A stretch of DNA of 64,000 nucleotides from JANSXG01 sp024743075 (GTDB lineage: Bacteria > Planctomycetota > Phycisphaerae > Phycisphaerales > UBA1924). The stretch covers positions 3,100,001 through 3,164,000 of the forward strand of contig CP159477.1 of NCBI GenBank assembly GCA_042140185.1. The letters run 5' to 3'. A model generated the notes under the pieces. The model was not told where the DNA came from. It worked only from the letters and a program-made list of their open reading frames with translations, and ran no database searches. A program made the translations under genes and the position numbers. Positions 24,776 through 34,445 of this stretch are shown in pieces. Each line of letters starts with the position of its first letter. Position 1 is the first letter of the stretch.

Positions 24776-27454
24776 TTACGTCGTCGACGCGGTCACCGGG
24801 CTGGTTGACTTGGCGGGGTTCGATTCGCCGATGCGCACCGTTGGGGCGTCCTTGTCCCAGGTGATCAGACCGGGGATGAGCGTGCCGACGATCCGCTCGT
24901 CTCGGGGGACGACGCGCACCGCGAAGCCGCGACGCCCGGAGCCCGTTGGGCGGAATTCTCCCGTGAACAGCTGCAGGCCGGTGTGCTCGTCTGCGCCGCC
25001 TGATGGCCTCATGTCGACCGTTCCGGCGTGCACGATGTCGCCGAGCGAGGTGACCTCGCCGGTGTAGAGCTGCACCCGCACTTCGTTGGGTCGAAGTTCG
25101 CCGAGCTGGATCGACGCGTTGACGCGCACGGTCGAGGTGATCGGCATCGAGGCGATCGCGTCGGTCTCGACTCGTTTCACGGCCACCTGCTGCCAAAGGT
25201 GGCGCAATCGCCCGACCTGCTGGCTGAGTTCGGTCGCCCCGCGCAAGCCTTCGGCGTGCAGATCGCGACCGATGGCGTGGGCCCGGACGTAGTACTGATC
25301 GGTGTAGTCCGCGACCATCCTGTTGGTCGAAAACTCGGGGGTGAGGTGGCGCATGCACGCCTTCACGCGCGCGATCCAGGTCTTCGGCACTCCGGACTGG
25401 TTGCGCGAGTAGAACTCGGGAAGGATCTGGCGCTCAAGAAGGTCGTACAGCGCGCGGCTTTCGATGGCGTCTTCCATCGCGTGGTCGTCGTAGTACTCGC
25501 CTTTGCCGATCGCGAAGCCGAGTTCCGGGCGATACGCCTCGTCCCACCAGCCGTCGAGGATCGAGCAGTTGATGCAGCCGTTCATGGCCGCCTTCATGCC
25601 CGAAGTGCCCGATGCCTCCATGCCGCGACGGGGCGTGTTCAGCCACAGGTCGCAGCCCTGGATCATGCGCCGCGCCACATCCATGTCGTAGTCCTCGAGG
25701 AACACGATGCGCCGGAACGCCGGCTCGGACTCGCTGAGCTTGACCAGTTCGCGGATCAGTTCCTTGCCGGGTCGGTCGGCGGGGTGGGCCTTGCCGGCGA
25801 TCAGCAACTGGACGGGGCGATCGTGGTTTGTGAACAGGCGACGCAGGCGATCGACATCGCTCATGAGCAGCGTGCCTCGCTTGTAGGTGGCGAAACGGCG
25901 CGCGAAGCCGATCGTGAAGACGTTGGGATCGAGCGCACCGGTGGCGGTCTCGATCTCGTCGGGGGTCGCGTTCCGCTCGGTCAGTTGCGTGCGGATGCGG
26001 TTGCGACACCATGTGATCAGCGACTGTCGACGCTGCTGGCGGAACGACCAGAGTTCCTCGTCGGGGATGTCGTTCACCGCGCTGTACAGCTTGTGGTCCA
26101 TCGCGTCGAGCTGCCACTCGTGACCGAGGTAGCGGTCGTAGATCTGGCTCAGGTCGCGGCTGATCCAGGAGCGGGCGTGCACCCCGTTGGTCACATGGCC
26201 GATCGGGACCTCCTGCTCGGGCACCTCCGGCCAGATGTGGCGCCACATGTCACGCGAGACGTGTCCGTGCAGTTTGGAGACGCCGTTGGCGAACTGGCTG
26301 CAGCGCAGCGCGAGAATCGCCATGGAGAAGAACTCGTCGCGATCGAACGGATTGGCCCGACCGAGCGAGAGCAGGTGATCGAGGTTCGTGCCGAGCCCGG
26401 CGAGCGTGTGCCCGAGGTAACGCTCGACGAGATCCGGGCTGAAGCGGTCGATGCCGGCGGGAACCGGGGTGTGGGTCGTGAAGACGTTGTTGGCCGCGGC
26501 GGCCTCGCGTGCCGCCTCGAAACTCACGCCGTGTTGTTCGCGGAGGGTGCGGATGCGTTCGAGACTCAAGAACGCCGCGTGCCCCTCGTTGATGTGGTAG
26601 ACGGTGGGGCGCTCGCCGATCTTGGCGAGGGCGCGCGTGCCGCCGATGCCGAGGATGATCTCCTGCTGGATGCGCATCTCGACATCGCCGCCGTAGAGGT
26701 TCTTGGTGATGTCGCGGTCGGCCCGGTTGTTCTCAGGGAAGTTCGTGTCGAGCAGGTACAGCGGCACGCGACCGACGTCGCACTGCCAGATCCCGACGGT
26801 CACCTCGCGACCGGGCAATTCGACCTTCACGCGATACTGCTCGTTGGTTTCGGGGTCGATCAGGCGACGGATCGGCTGATTGGGAAAGTCGAGGTCCGGG
26901 TAGGTTTCCTGCTGGTAGCCGTCGGCGTTGAGGTATTGGTGGAAGTATCCGCATCGGTAGAGCAGGCCCACGCCGCAGAGCGGGATCCCGAGTTCGGCGG
27001 ATGACTTGAGGTGGTCGCCGGCGAGCACGCCGAGACCGCCGGAGTAGATCTGGAAGCACTCGGTGAGACCGAACTCGGCCGAGAAGTAGGCGATGCGGAC
27101 CGCTTCATCGGAGCCCGCACGGCTTTTGAGCAGATCGGCGTGTTGACGATCGAACCAGGTCGCACGCTCTTTGTGCTCGGCGAACCGCGAATGGACCAGG
27201 CTGAGCGCGTGGAGGAACGAGCGGTCCTGCGCGATGCGCTCGAGGCGCTGCTGATCGAGGCTGCCCAGGAGTTTTACTGGGTTGTGCCCGGTGCTCTCCC
27301 AGAGTTCGCGGTCCAGACGAACGAACAGTTCAACCGCTTCCGGGTGCCATGTCCACCAGAGGTTGTGGGCGATCTCGCGAAGCGGCTCAAGCTGCTTCGG
27401 GAGGTTCGGGACGACGCGGAAACTGCGGATGTTGGCTTGTCCGGCGTGAAGCAT
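24776..27454 (-). CDS. glgP: alpha-glucan phosphorylase
   Basis: 892 residues, GT35 family of the short alpha-glucan phosphorylase type. Recognisable are AYFSAEFGLTECFQIYSGGLGVLAGDHLK-type substrate lobes, HINEGHAAFLSLERI, and the PLP-binding segment EASGTSGMKAAMNG with the cofactor Lys. It releases glucose-1-phosphate from glycogen or maltodextrin. The N-terminus carries the DUF3417-like segment (LREIAHNLWWTWHPEAVELF) usual in this subgroup. It is a single gene in the window, with no other glycogen gene nearby. Its 5' side has an upstream terminator at 27553 belonging to the entericidin gene. Confidence 0.95.
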   Translation of the reverse strand: MLHAGQANIRSFRVVPNLPKQLEPLREIAHNLWWTWHPEAVELFVRLDRELWESTGHNPVKLLGSLDQQRLERIAQDRSFLHALSLVHSRFAEHKERATWFDRQHADLLKSRAGSDEAVRIAYFSAEFGLTECFQIYSGGLGVLAGDHLKSSAELGIPLCGVGLLYRCGYFHQYLNADGYQQETYPDLDFPNQPIRRLIDPETNEQYRVKVELPGREVTVGIWQCDVGRVPLYLLDTNFPENNRADRDITKNLYGGDVEMRIQQEIILGIGGTRALAKIGERPTVYHINEGHAAFLSLERIRTLREQHGVSFEAAREAAAANNVFTTHTPVPAGIDRFSPDLVERYLGHTLAGLGTNLDHLLSLGRANPFDRDEFFSMAILALRCSQFANGVSKLHGHVSRDMWRHIWPEVPEQEVPIGHVTNGVHARSWISRDLSQIYDRYLGHEWQLDAMDHKLYSAVNDIPDEELWSFRQQRRQSLITWCRNRIRTQLTERNATPDEIETATGALDPNVFTIGFARRFATYKRGTLLMSDVDRLRRLFTNHDRPVQLLIAGKAHPADRPGKELIRELVKLSESEPAFRRIVFLEDYDMDVARRMIQGCDLWLNTPRRGMEASGTSGMKAAMNGCINCSILDGWWDEAYRPELGFAIGKGEYYDDHAMEDAIESRALYDLLERQILPEFYSRNQSGVPKTWIARVKACMRHLTPEFSTNRMVADYTDQYYVRAHAIGRDLHAEGLRGATELSQQVGRLRHLWQQVAVKRVETDAIASMPITSTVRVNASIQLGELRPNEVRVQLYTGEVTSLGDIVHAGTVDMRPSGGADEHTGLQLFTGEFRPTGSGRRGFAVRVVPRDERIVGTLIPGLITWDKDAPTVRIGESNPAKSTSPVTASTT

Positions 27455-27552
27455 GGTGGCTCAATCCAGAATCAGGGGGTACGGGCTTGGAAACAACCGG
27501 AATTATCGGCGACGGGCGTGGGTCGGGGGAGGCGAATCGGAGGATGCGCACG

Positions 27553-27576
27553 AAAAAGCCCCGGTTGGCCGGGGCC
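27553..27576 (-). terminator. rho-independent terminator of the entericidin-like gene
   Basis: Stem GCCCCGG (27558-27564) with CCGGGGC (27569-27575), loop TTGG, followed on the minus strand by five T residues (27553-27557). It separates the small lipoprotein gene from glgP. Confidence 0.85.
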
Positions 27577-27603
27577 TTCGACCTGCTCGGCGTCCGGCGG
27601 ATC

Positions 27604-27783
27604 TCATTTGTCGCCGTTGATCGCGTCCGCAGTGGCTTGCGAGGCGTGCTGGATGTCCTTGCCCACGCCCTCGATGGTGCTGCAGCCAGGGAGGCTGAAC
27701 GACGCCACGGCGAAGCAGACTGCTCCGAGCAGGCTAAGGGCGATGCCGGAAACCGGACGACGGATGATCGAGCGTATGGCCAT
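27604..27783 (-). CDS. entericidin-like small lipoprotein
   Basis: 59 residues from the ATG at 27783, with AAGGAG seven bases upstream. The hydrophobic signal ends in a lipobox-like LPGC, and the mature part is about 25 residues (STIEGVGKDIQHASQATADAI). Size and the GVGKDIxxA pattern match entericidin A/B-type lipoproteins, small membrane-associated peptides linked to stress or a toxin-antitoxin-like pair. Only one member is present here. Confidence 0.75.
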   Translation of the reverse strand: MAIRSIIRRPVSGIALSLLGAVCFAVASFSLPGCSTIEGVGKDIQHASQATADAINGDK

Positions 27784-28070
27784 AATGAGTCTCCTTGGAT
27801 GAACGCCTCGGGCGCGAACCGGGGAAACTGTATGCCGAATCGTTCCGGATGGCTGCGCAATCGCGGGTGACCCGGTTTCGGGCCATCCGCGAGATCCCTG
27901 GGAACGGGGTTGTTCGAGCGAGGGTGACATACCCGTCGCTGCGCCCGATCACTGGATTGCTGACTCGACGCGACCTTGGCGACGGGCCTCCGGACGCGAC
28001 TATCGACCGGCGGCGGCCAGGGCTTCACCCGCGCCGGTGAAAATCACGCGGTCCCTGTGGCCTACCCGCT

Positions 28071-30122
28071 CTATCGCGCGAGGACGGCGCGCAACTCCGT
28101 GCGCTTCAGCGCGACCGCGAGCCCGGCATAAACGGCAGCCCCCACACCGGTCTGGGACAACACGAGCGCTGCGCTTCCGAGCCTGCCGGTAGCGTCAAAC
28201 GGCCAGAGCAGCCCGACGCCGAACACGCAGATCGCCAGCGCGACCGAGGTGGTGACAGTGAGCGTGACCGAAACGGTCGCCTCGCGCGTGATGAGCGGCG
28301 TGCTTGCCAGCGACCGGATGCGTCGTTTGGCGAACCACGCGAGCGCGATCACCTGAGCCCACGCCGTGATGCTCGTGGCGATCGCCAGCCCTGCCTCGGC
28401 GAAAGGCCAGATGAGCGCGATATTGAGCGCGATGTTGCACAGCACGATTACGATGCCGATCCGCATCGGTGTCCGCATGTCGTCGCAGGCGTAGTACGCG
28501 CGGGTGAGCACCTGGGAGATACTCGCCGCAATGATGGCCGGGGTGTATGCGAGCAGGATCCATCGCACCCGCTCGGCGCTTTCCGAGGCGAGCCCGCCTT
28601 CACCGGTCGCTCCGTAGACCGCGCCGACAAGCGGTTCGGCGACGAGCGCCAGGCCGACGGCCGCCGGGATCGCGATGAACAGTGAGGTTCGCAGGCCGAG
28701 CCGGAGCGTTCTCCCGAACTGCTCGGCGTCGTCCGAGGTCCGCGCGAGCGCCGGGAAGACCGCCGTCGCGATGGCGATTGCGAACACGCCGAGCGGCAAC
28801 TGGTAGAGGCGCTGTCCGAAGTAGAGAACCGCCGCCGAGGAAGTGTCGAGCGGGTAGATCACGCCGTCGGCACCGCCGAAGATGAGCCGCTGGCCTTCCG
28901 GCGTGTTCATGATGACCGGCAGGCCGGCGATGAGCGCGTCGATCAGCACCCCGATCTGGACGGTTCCGAGGCCGATGAGCACCGGCACCATCCGCTTCAG
29001 CATCAGTTTGAGTCGCGGACGGGCGTCGTGCGTGCTGCTCGTCCAGCCGGCAAGTCCGCGCAGGTCGAGCAGGCACCAGACGAGCTGAAGCACGCCGGCA
29101 ACCGTGACGGAGACCCCGAGCGCGATCGCGATGTCCGGGAGCGACCAGTCAAGGATGACGCCGGTTGCGCAGGCCGCGGTGATGAGGCAGGCGTTAAGCA
29201 GGATCGGTGCTCCTGCCTGCGCGCTGAAGCGTCCTCGGACCTGCAGCATCGCTCCGAGCAGCGCGGTCACGCAGACCAGCGGCATGAACGGGAGCATGAT
29301 CATCGTCAGAACGACGACATCGTGGCTCGTCGAGCCGGCTTCAAGCGATCCGAGCACGATCAGCAGCACGAGTTCCGCAAGGATCACGAACCCGCCGAGA
29401 CCCGCGGCGAGCGCACCGCTCGTCAGCGAGGCAAACCGGGCCGCCGCGGGCGGATCGTCGCGACAGAGTCGCGTGTACTCGGGCACAAACGCGGCGGTCA
29501 GAGCGCCCTCGCCGAACAGCCGTCGAAAGACATTCGGAATAACGAAGGCGGTGAAGAACGACGACGCGATCGCGCTCGCGCCCAACACGAGAGCGATCAC
29601 CGCGTCACGGGTCAGTCCCAGAACGCGGCTCGCCAGCGTGAGCATCGCGAAGGTGCGCGCATGGTTCAGGAAGTCGTCGTCGGGTTCGGCTGGTTCGGTT
29701 CGCGACCGGCTGCCGGTGTTGTGCCGGGCCCCACGGAGCCATCTGGAAAGGGACCAGAGAGCCGCGATGAGACCGACCGACCCCACGCCGAGGAGATTCG
29801 CCCAGAGGTCCGACCGATCGACCGTGCGTCCCAGACCGGGCAGCGCCTGGGACGCCTCATCCACCGTGGCGACGCACGCCCCGGCGATCGTTGCGAGGAA
29901 CACGCTCTTGGCTCCGAGCGGTCGGCCCAGCCAGCTGGTCGCCATGAGGAGCCAGGTCCAGAGCCCGAAGGCGGTCGCGTGCACGATGATGTCCGGACGC
30001 TCGATCGGCGCTTCGATCCGCAGCTTCGGCCAGTGCGTCAGCGTGGCGAGGACCAGCGCGTACACCGGGAACGCGAGCGTTGCCCAGCCCCGGCGGCGTC
30101 CGCGCGGCTCGTGACCGGTCAC
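28071..30122 (-). CDS. murJ: VanZ-like domain fused to MurJ lipid II flippase
   Basis: 683 residues. Residues 15-128 carry the VanZ-family layout: DIIVHATAFGLW at 44-55 and DEASQALPGLGRTVDRSDLWAN at 88-109 with the E/Q and D-N positions. The rest (about 150-683) is a MurJ/MviN multidrug-oligosaccharide-lipid flippase with about 14 helices, including the family segment SRVLGLTRDAVIALVLG and FFTAFVIPNVFRRLFGEGALTAAFVP. MurJ flips lipid II for peptidoglycan synthesis. Translation starts at a GTG inside the stop of the parA-like gene (4-base overlap), implying translational coupling. Confidence 0.85.
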   Translation of the reverse strand: MTGHEPRGRRRGWATLAFPVYALVLATLTHWPKLRIEAPIERPDIIVHATAFGLWTWLLMATSWLGRPLGAKSVFLATIAGACVATVDEASQALPGLGRTVDRSDLWANLLGVGSVGLIAALWSLSRWLRGARHNTGSRSRTEPAEPDDDFLNHARTFAMLTLASRVLGLTRDAVIALVLGASAIASSFFTAFVIPNVFRRLFGEGALTAAFVPEYTRLCRDDPPAAARFASLTSGALAAGLGGFVILAELVLLIVLGSLEAGSTSHDVVVLTMIMLPFMPLVCVTALLGAMLQVRGRFSAQAGAPILLNACLITAACATGVILDWSLPDIAIALGVSVTVAGVLQLVWCLLDLRGLAGWTSSTHDARPRLKLMLKRMVPVLIGLGTVQIGVLIDALIAGLPVIMNTPEGQRLIFGGADGVIYPLDTSSAAVLYFGQRLYQLPLGVFAIAIATAVFPALARTSDDAEQFGRTLRLGLRTSLFIAIPAAVGLALVAEPLVGAVYGATGEGGLASESAERVRWILLAYTPAIIAASISQVLTRAYYACDDMRTPMRIGIVIVLCNIALNIALIWPFAEAGLAIATSITAWAQVIALAWFAKRRIRSLASTPLITREATVSVTLTVTTSVALAICVFGVGLLWPFDATGRLGSAALVLSQTGVGAAVYAGLAVALKRTELRAVLAR

Positions 30123-31099
30123 GTGGTGCGCTCACCGGCGGTCGCCGGCGACGGCTCGACCGGTTTGGGTTCCACCGCCTGCTGAGGCCCGCCGCTGAGA
30201 CCGCGCCGTTCGAGGAAGCGGTCCCACTCGGTCGCGATGTTCGCGGCGAGCTGGGCGTAGTCCATAGCGCCGGGGCACCAGCGGGCGTATTCGAAGATCG
30301 TCTGTCCGAAACTCGGGCACTCGGCGAGTTTGATGTTGCGACGAATCGCCGGACGGAGCACACGGGCACCCTTCCACGGCACGTCCTGTTGGAGCGAGTC
30401 CTTGAAGAACTGCTCGAGGTCGGCCACGATCTCCTTCGATAGGCGCGTGTTCTCTTCGTGCATCGAGAGCACCACGCCGCTGACCCGGAGTTTCGGGTTG
30501 ATCTCCCGCGCGACCAACGACACCGTTTCGAGCAGTTTGCCGACACCCTGCAGCGCGAGGAAGTGCGCCTGCATCGGTACGACCACTTCGCGAGACGCCG
30601 CCAGCCCGTTGAGCGTCAGCAGCCCGAGCGACGGCGGGCAGTCGATGAGCACGTACTCGTACTCGCTGAGCAGCGGCTGGATCGCGTTCCGAAGGCGGAG
30701 GTGGCGCTGCGGCGCGTTGGCCAGTTCGGTTTCGACCGCCGCCTGATCTGTGACCGCCGGGATCACACCGAGGTTCTCGCGGGTCTTTACCACCGCTCGA
30801 CGCGCATCAACGGGGTCCGTTTCAGCACTGAGGAGCAGGTCATAGACCGAGAGGTGGTCCTCGTCGATCTCGACACCCAAATGCAGGGTGGCATGGGCTT
30901 GAGGGTCCATGTCGATAATCAGGGTGGACTTGCCGAGTTCCGCGAGCGCCGCGGCGAGGTTCACGACCGTGGTCGTCTTCCCCACGCCGCCTTTCTGGTT
31001 CATGAAAGCCATGACCCGGGACATCGAGTGGGGGCGCGGAGCCGGCTTTTGGCCAGATTCGCTCGTCCGATGTGTCGCAGATCCGTCTGCTGGCTCCAT
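30119..31099 (-). CDS. ParA/Soj-family ATPase
   Basis: 326 residues from the ATG at 31099; a second start at 31024 (MSRVMAF) would remove a 25-residue polar leader. The deviant Walker A NQKGGVGKTTTVVNLAAALA is at about residues 34-53, followed by DMDPQAHATLHLG and the switch segment DCPPSLGLLTLNGL. It belongs to the ParA/MinD-like class that partitions DNA or other cargo. No parB is adjacent. It is coupled by a 4-base overlap with the VanZ-MurJ gene, so a chromosomal parABS role is uncertain and an envelope role is possible. A Pro-rich end follows. Confidence 0.85.
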   Translation of the reverse strand: MEPADGSATHRTSESGQKPAPRPHSMSRVMAFMNQKGGVGKTTTVVNLAAALAELGKSTLIIDMDPQAHATLHLGVEIDEDHLSVYDLLLSAETDPVDARRAVVKTRENLGVIPAVTDQAAVETELANAPQRHLRLRNAIQPLLSEYEYVLIDCPPSLGLLTLNGLAASREVVVPMQAHFLALQGVGKLLETVSLVAREINPKLRVSGVVLSMHEENTRLSKEIVADLEQFFKDSLQQDVPWKGARVLRPAIRRNIKLAECPSFGQTIFEYARWCPGAMDYAQLAANIATEWDRFLERRGLSGGPQQAVEPKPVEPSPATAGERTT

Positions 31100-31369
31100 G
31101 GCGCGAGTGTATCACGAGCGGTCGGCCGATCGCGAGTACGCCGGGCATCCGTCGACGGTTGCCGCAGGGTTATCGGGCATGATGGATTTCCGAACGGATG
31201 CGGCCTGCGCCGGATCGGTGAACGATGAAATCCCCTCCAATCCGCCTTTCAGACTCGAATGCGGCGAGCGGAACGCCGATTCAGCGTGGGTACGTCAGAT
31301 TCCCTGGCCCGGCGGGTCAGGTGGGCATCGTGGCGAAACGGGGCGCAGCGCGTGAAACGACGACAGGAC

Positions 31370-32596
31370 ATGTCAGGCCGGGAGGTTGCTGATCTGCACG
31401 AGCGGCTCAGCCGCAAGCTCGGTGATTCGAGCTTGCCGACCCTGCCCGAGGTCGCGCTGCGGATTATGGAACTCGTGAGCAACGAGCGGTCGACGATCGA
31501 CCAGTTCGCCGAGGTCATTCAGTCCGACCAGGCCCTCACGGGTCGGTTGCTCCGGCTCGCCAACTCTGCTCACTACGCCCAGCGCAAGCCGGTCACATCC
31601 CTGAACCGGACGATGGTGCTCATCGGCATGGACCGCCTGAAGGCCATGGCTCTCGGCTTCCACCTCTCGAAAGCCGCGGCCGCCGACGAAAGCGCCTTCG
31701 GGTTCAAGCGTCAGTGGACCGTCTCGCTCTTCCGGGCATGGTTCGCCCTGCGTCTCGCGGAGCGGTTCGACAAGTCGATTTCCGGCGAGGCGTTCATCAT
31801 CGGGCTGATGAGTGATTCCGGCGTTCCCATGATGCCCCGACTTGCGGGCGAGCAGTACGCCGAACTCGTGACCCCGGAGATGCCGCCCGCGCTGCGGCTG
31901 AAAAACGAGTTCGAGCACTTCGAGTTCACTCATGTGGATGTCGCCGCGGTCCTCTGTCGCCTCTGGCGTTTCCCGAGCGTGCTGGCGAAGCCGATCTGCC
32001 TGCACCACAGCCCCGCCCGCCCGGTCGAGGAGACCGACGGCTCGTACGACGGGCCGTCCCTGCTCCACGCCATCGCGTACTTCGCCGGATCGCTCCCGTT
32101 GTCCCCGGAGAACAGCGATTTTCCCGCCAGCATCGCCGAGGCCGGGTTCGCCGAACTCGCGGAACATCTCTTCGGGTTGAGCGCCGCAGAGGTCGAGCAG
32201 ATCCTCCTCGACTCCGGCAAGGACTTCACCGCCACACGCGACATGTTCTCTCATATCGTCGATCGTTCGATGAGCGTCGACGCCATTCTCCAGAAGGCCA
32301 ACCACTACCTCGGCGACTCGGTCAACAGCCTGTGTGAGGAGTCTCTGGAGCACGAGCGCCTGCTCGGCGAGGTGCTGCGTTTCGAGGCCGGCGGCCTGCA
32401 GTTGGAAATGGAGCGGGCGGTCGATCAGCTCGTCACGGTCTACATCAACGACGCGGCCGGCAAGCGACTGCTTTCAGAAGAAATCAACCTCACGCTCCAG
32501 GACGAGGGTGAGATCCGCCAGCTGCTGCTGCTCGACGAGGCCAGCGATGAAGAACTTCGCAACGTCTTCGACGGCCTCCGTCGCCTCGCGGCCTGA
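31370..32596 (+). CDS. HDOD-domain protein
   Basis: 408 residues from the ATG at 31370; a GTG at 31352 is also possible. The N-terminal half is an HDOD domain: SSLPTLPEVALRIMELV, SDQALTGRLLRLANSAHYA and MVLIGMDRLKAMALG at the usual spacing. It lacks catalytic HD residues, as HDOD domains do. The C-terminal third is helical with acidic coiled-coil character (EVLRFEAGGLQLEMERAVDQL). Such proteins are stress or signalling scaffolds; the partner is unknown. A 270-base gap upstream, shared with the divergent parA gene, holds no gene I can support. Confidence 0.8.
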   Translation: MSGREVADLHERLSRKLGDSSLPTLPEVALRIMELVSNERSTIDQFAEVIQSDQALTGRLLRLANSAHYAQRKPVTSLNRTMVLIGMDRLKAMALGFHLSKAAAADESAFGFKRQWTVSLFRAWFALRLAERFDKSISGEAFIIGLMSDSGVPMMPRLAGEQYAELVTPEMPPALRLKNEFEHFEFTHVDVAAVLCRLWRFPSVLAKPICLHHSPARPVEETDGSYDGPSLLHAIAYFAGSLPLSPENSDFPASIAEAGFAELAEHLFGLSAAEVEQILLDSGKDFTATRDMFSHIVDRSMSVDAILQKANHYLGDSVNSLCEESLEHERLLGEVLRFEAGGLQLEMERAVDQLVTVYINDAAGKRLLSEEINLTLQDEGEIRQLLLLDEASDEELRNVFDGLRRLAA

Positions 32597-32640
32597 TCGC
32601 GACCCCGCACCATCCGCCGACGCCCGACTACAGTGGGGCG

Positions 32641-33393
32641 GTGTCGACCCGGATCACCGAACAAGCCATCGTGCTCCGACACTGGGAGTTCTCCGAGACC
32701 TCCCAGACGGTCGCCCTGTTCACGCGTGGACGCGGCATGCTCCGAGGCCTCGCGAAAGGGGCGCGGCGAGAGCGTGCACCATTCAGCGGCGGCTTCGAGG
32801 TCCTTACGCGGGGCGAGATCAGCGCGATCCTGAAGTCGGGCACGGATCTCGCCACACTGACCGAGTGGGACCTTCAGGAGGTCTACTGGGGACCACGCCG
32901 GAGTCTGTTTGCCCACAGGGCCGGCATGTACCTCATCGATCTGGTGCGCCACGCCGTGACCGATGAAGACCCCCACATCGGACTATGGGATGCGCTCGAC
33001 AGTGCGCTCCGTGATCTCCCGGATCGCGCGGACTTTGAGTGTGTCGTTCGCCTGCAGTGGGCGCTGCTCGTCGAGACCGGGTACCGGCCCCGTCTCGACG
33101 CCGACGTCATCTCCGGGCAGGTACTGGATCCCGATGCCGAGACCTTCGGCTTCTCCGCGTCCGGGGGCGGGCTGGTCCGCGATCCCGGCCGCTCCGGTCC
33201 GGACCACATCTGGCGTGTGCGCGCCGACACGGTCGACGTCCTCCGACGCCTTGAAGGCGCGAGCGAACCACCTTCGAACCTGGGCGACACCGAATCGGTC
33301 GAGCGAGCGAGTCGGCTCCTGGCGACCGCGCTGACAGAGATTCTGTCGCGCGATCTGCCCAGCCGCGACACCCTCTATCAAAGCGATGAGTAG
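32641..33393 (+). CDS. recO: DNA repair protein RecO
   Basis: 250 residues from the GTG at 32641. The N-terminal OB-fold starts ITEQAIVLRHWEFSETSQTVALFTRGRGMLRGLAKGARR, typical of RecO. The helical C-terminal part follows (FAHRAGMYLIDLVRHAV). The expected Cys cluster of some RecO proteins is absent. It loads RecA onto SSB-coated DNA with RecR. It lies 44 bases after the HDOD gene. Confidence 0.85.
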   Translation: MSTRITEQAIVLRHWEFSETSQTVALFTRGRGMLRGLAKGARRERAPFSGGFEVLTRGEISAILKSGTDLATLTEWDLQEVYWGPRRSLFAHRAGMYLIDLVRHAVTDEDPHIGLWDALDSALRDLPDRADFECVVRLQWALLVETGYRPRLDADVISGQVLDPDAETFGFSASGGGLVRDPGRSGPDHIWRVRADTVDVLRRLEGASEPPSNLGDTESVERASRLLATALTEILSRDLPSRDTLYQSDE

Positions 33394-33522
33394 GCCCGTT
33401 CAGTCGCGGTTTTCCCGACGATCAGGTATCCTCGCGGCGTAGGCGTTTTGACCGCCCTTGCGGAGAGGGTGGCCCTTCAGAACGGGGTGACGGACGCTGC
33501 GCGACCTCAATCCGGTGGATCA

Positions 33523-34445
33523 GTGACCGAATCTGACGACCAGAACCAAGCCAACGACCCTTCGAATGCTTCTCAGGGCGTGTCCGCCCGGGTCTACGAG
33601 CACCACGACCGGGTGACCGGCGTTGATGTCCGCGTGGATCGCATGGGGGCCGGCGAGCCCATCGTGGTGATGAACGGGTTGCTCGGAATGAACGAGCACT
33701 GGTTCCCGTGCATGAGCCACCTTGTGGGTGACCATGTTCCGTTCGACGCGGAGATCCTGCTGCTCCAGCCGCCGCTCCTCGAAATGAAGGGGTCCGGCTG
33801 CTCCGTGCAGGGGGTCAGTCAGCTGCTGGTCTCCCTGCTGAATACCCTGGTTGAGCGTCCCGCCATTTTGGTAGGGAATTCGTTCGGCGGGCATGTGGCG
33901 CTTCGGATCGCGATGGCGTACCCGCAACTCGTTCGGGGGCTCGTGCTCGTCGGGTCGTCCGGTCTCTTCGAGCGAGGTTTCGAGCGGGACGTGACCCACA
34001 ACCCCTCGTACGACTTCGTCGATCGCAAGATCCGCGAGATCTTCTACGACCAGTCCAGCATGCTCCCGGGCATGACCGAGATGGCGCTCGACGCGCTGTC
34101 CCGGCGCACGTCGGCGCGGGCGATGGTCCGACTCGGCAAGAGCGCAAGCGCGACCATCTCGGTAAGGAACTCCACACGGTCAAATGTCCCACGCTGATCG
34201 CGTGGGGGCGCCAGGACAACGTCACGCCGCCGGAGGTCGCCGAGCAGTTTGCCGAGATGATCCCCAAGAGCCGCCTGCGCTGGACGGACCGTTGCGGGCA
34301 CGCGCCGCACATCGAACACCCGTCGAAACTCGCCGCCGACATTCAGGAGTTCGTCTCCGACGTGCTGTCGGGCGAGTTCGTGGCCGACCGGGATGCCGCC
34401 AGCGCCCGATCCGCGAAGCGCAGTTCGGGACAGGGAGTGGCCTGA
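33523..34445 (+). CDS. alpha/beta-fold hydrolase, frame change near 34,145
   Basis: About 307 residues if read across one frame change. The GTG at 33523 is chosen because GGTGG lies upstream and the preceding codons look unnatural; a TTG at 33448 is also in frame. The nucleophile elbow is VGNSFGGHV, with the oxyanion region VVMNGLLGMNEHW. At 34140-34150 the sense passes from MVRLGKS to KRDHLGKELHTVKCPTLIAWG. The remaining catalytic residues then appear in GRQDNVTPPEV (Asp) and CGHAPHIEHP (His). It is the first gene of a same-strand cluster with GH3 and a hydrolase fusion; its stop abuts the GH3 start. Confidence 0.75.

Noticed and set aside
25028..27004. Long plus-strand open frame, 658 codons
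   Set aside because: It lies antisense to glucan phosphorylase, with no start signal or domain; a shadow of codon bias.
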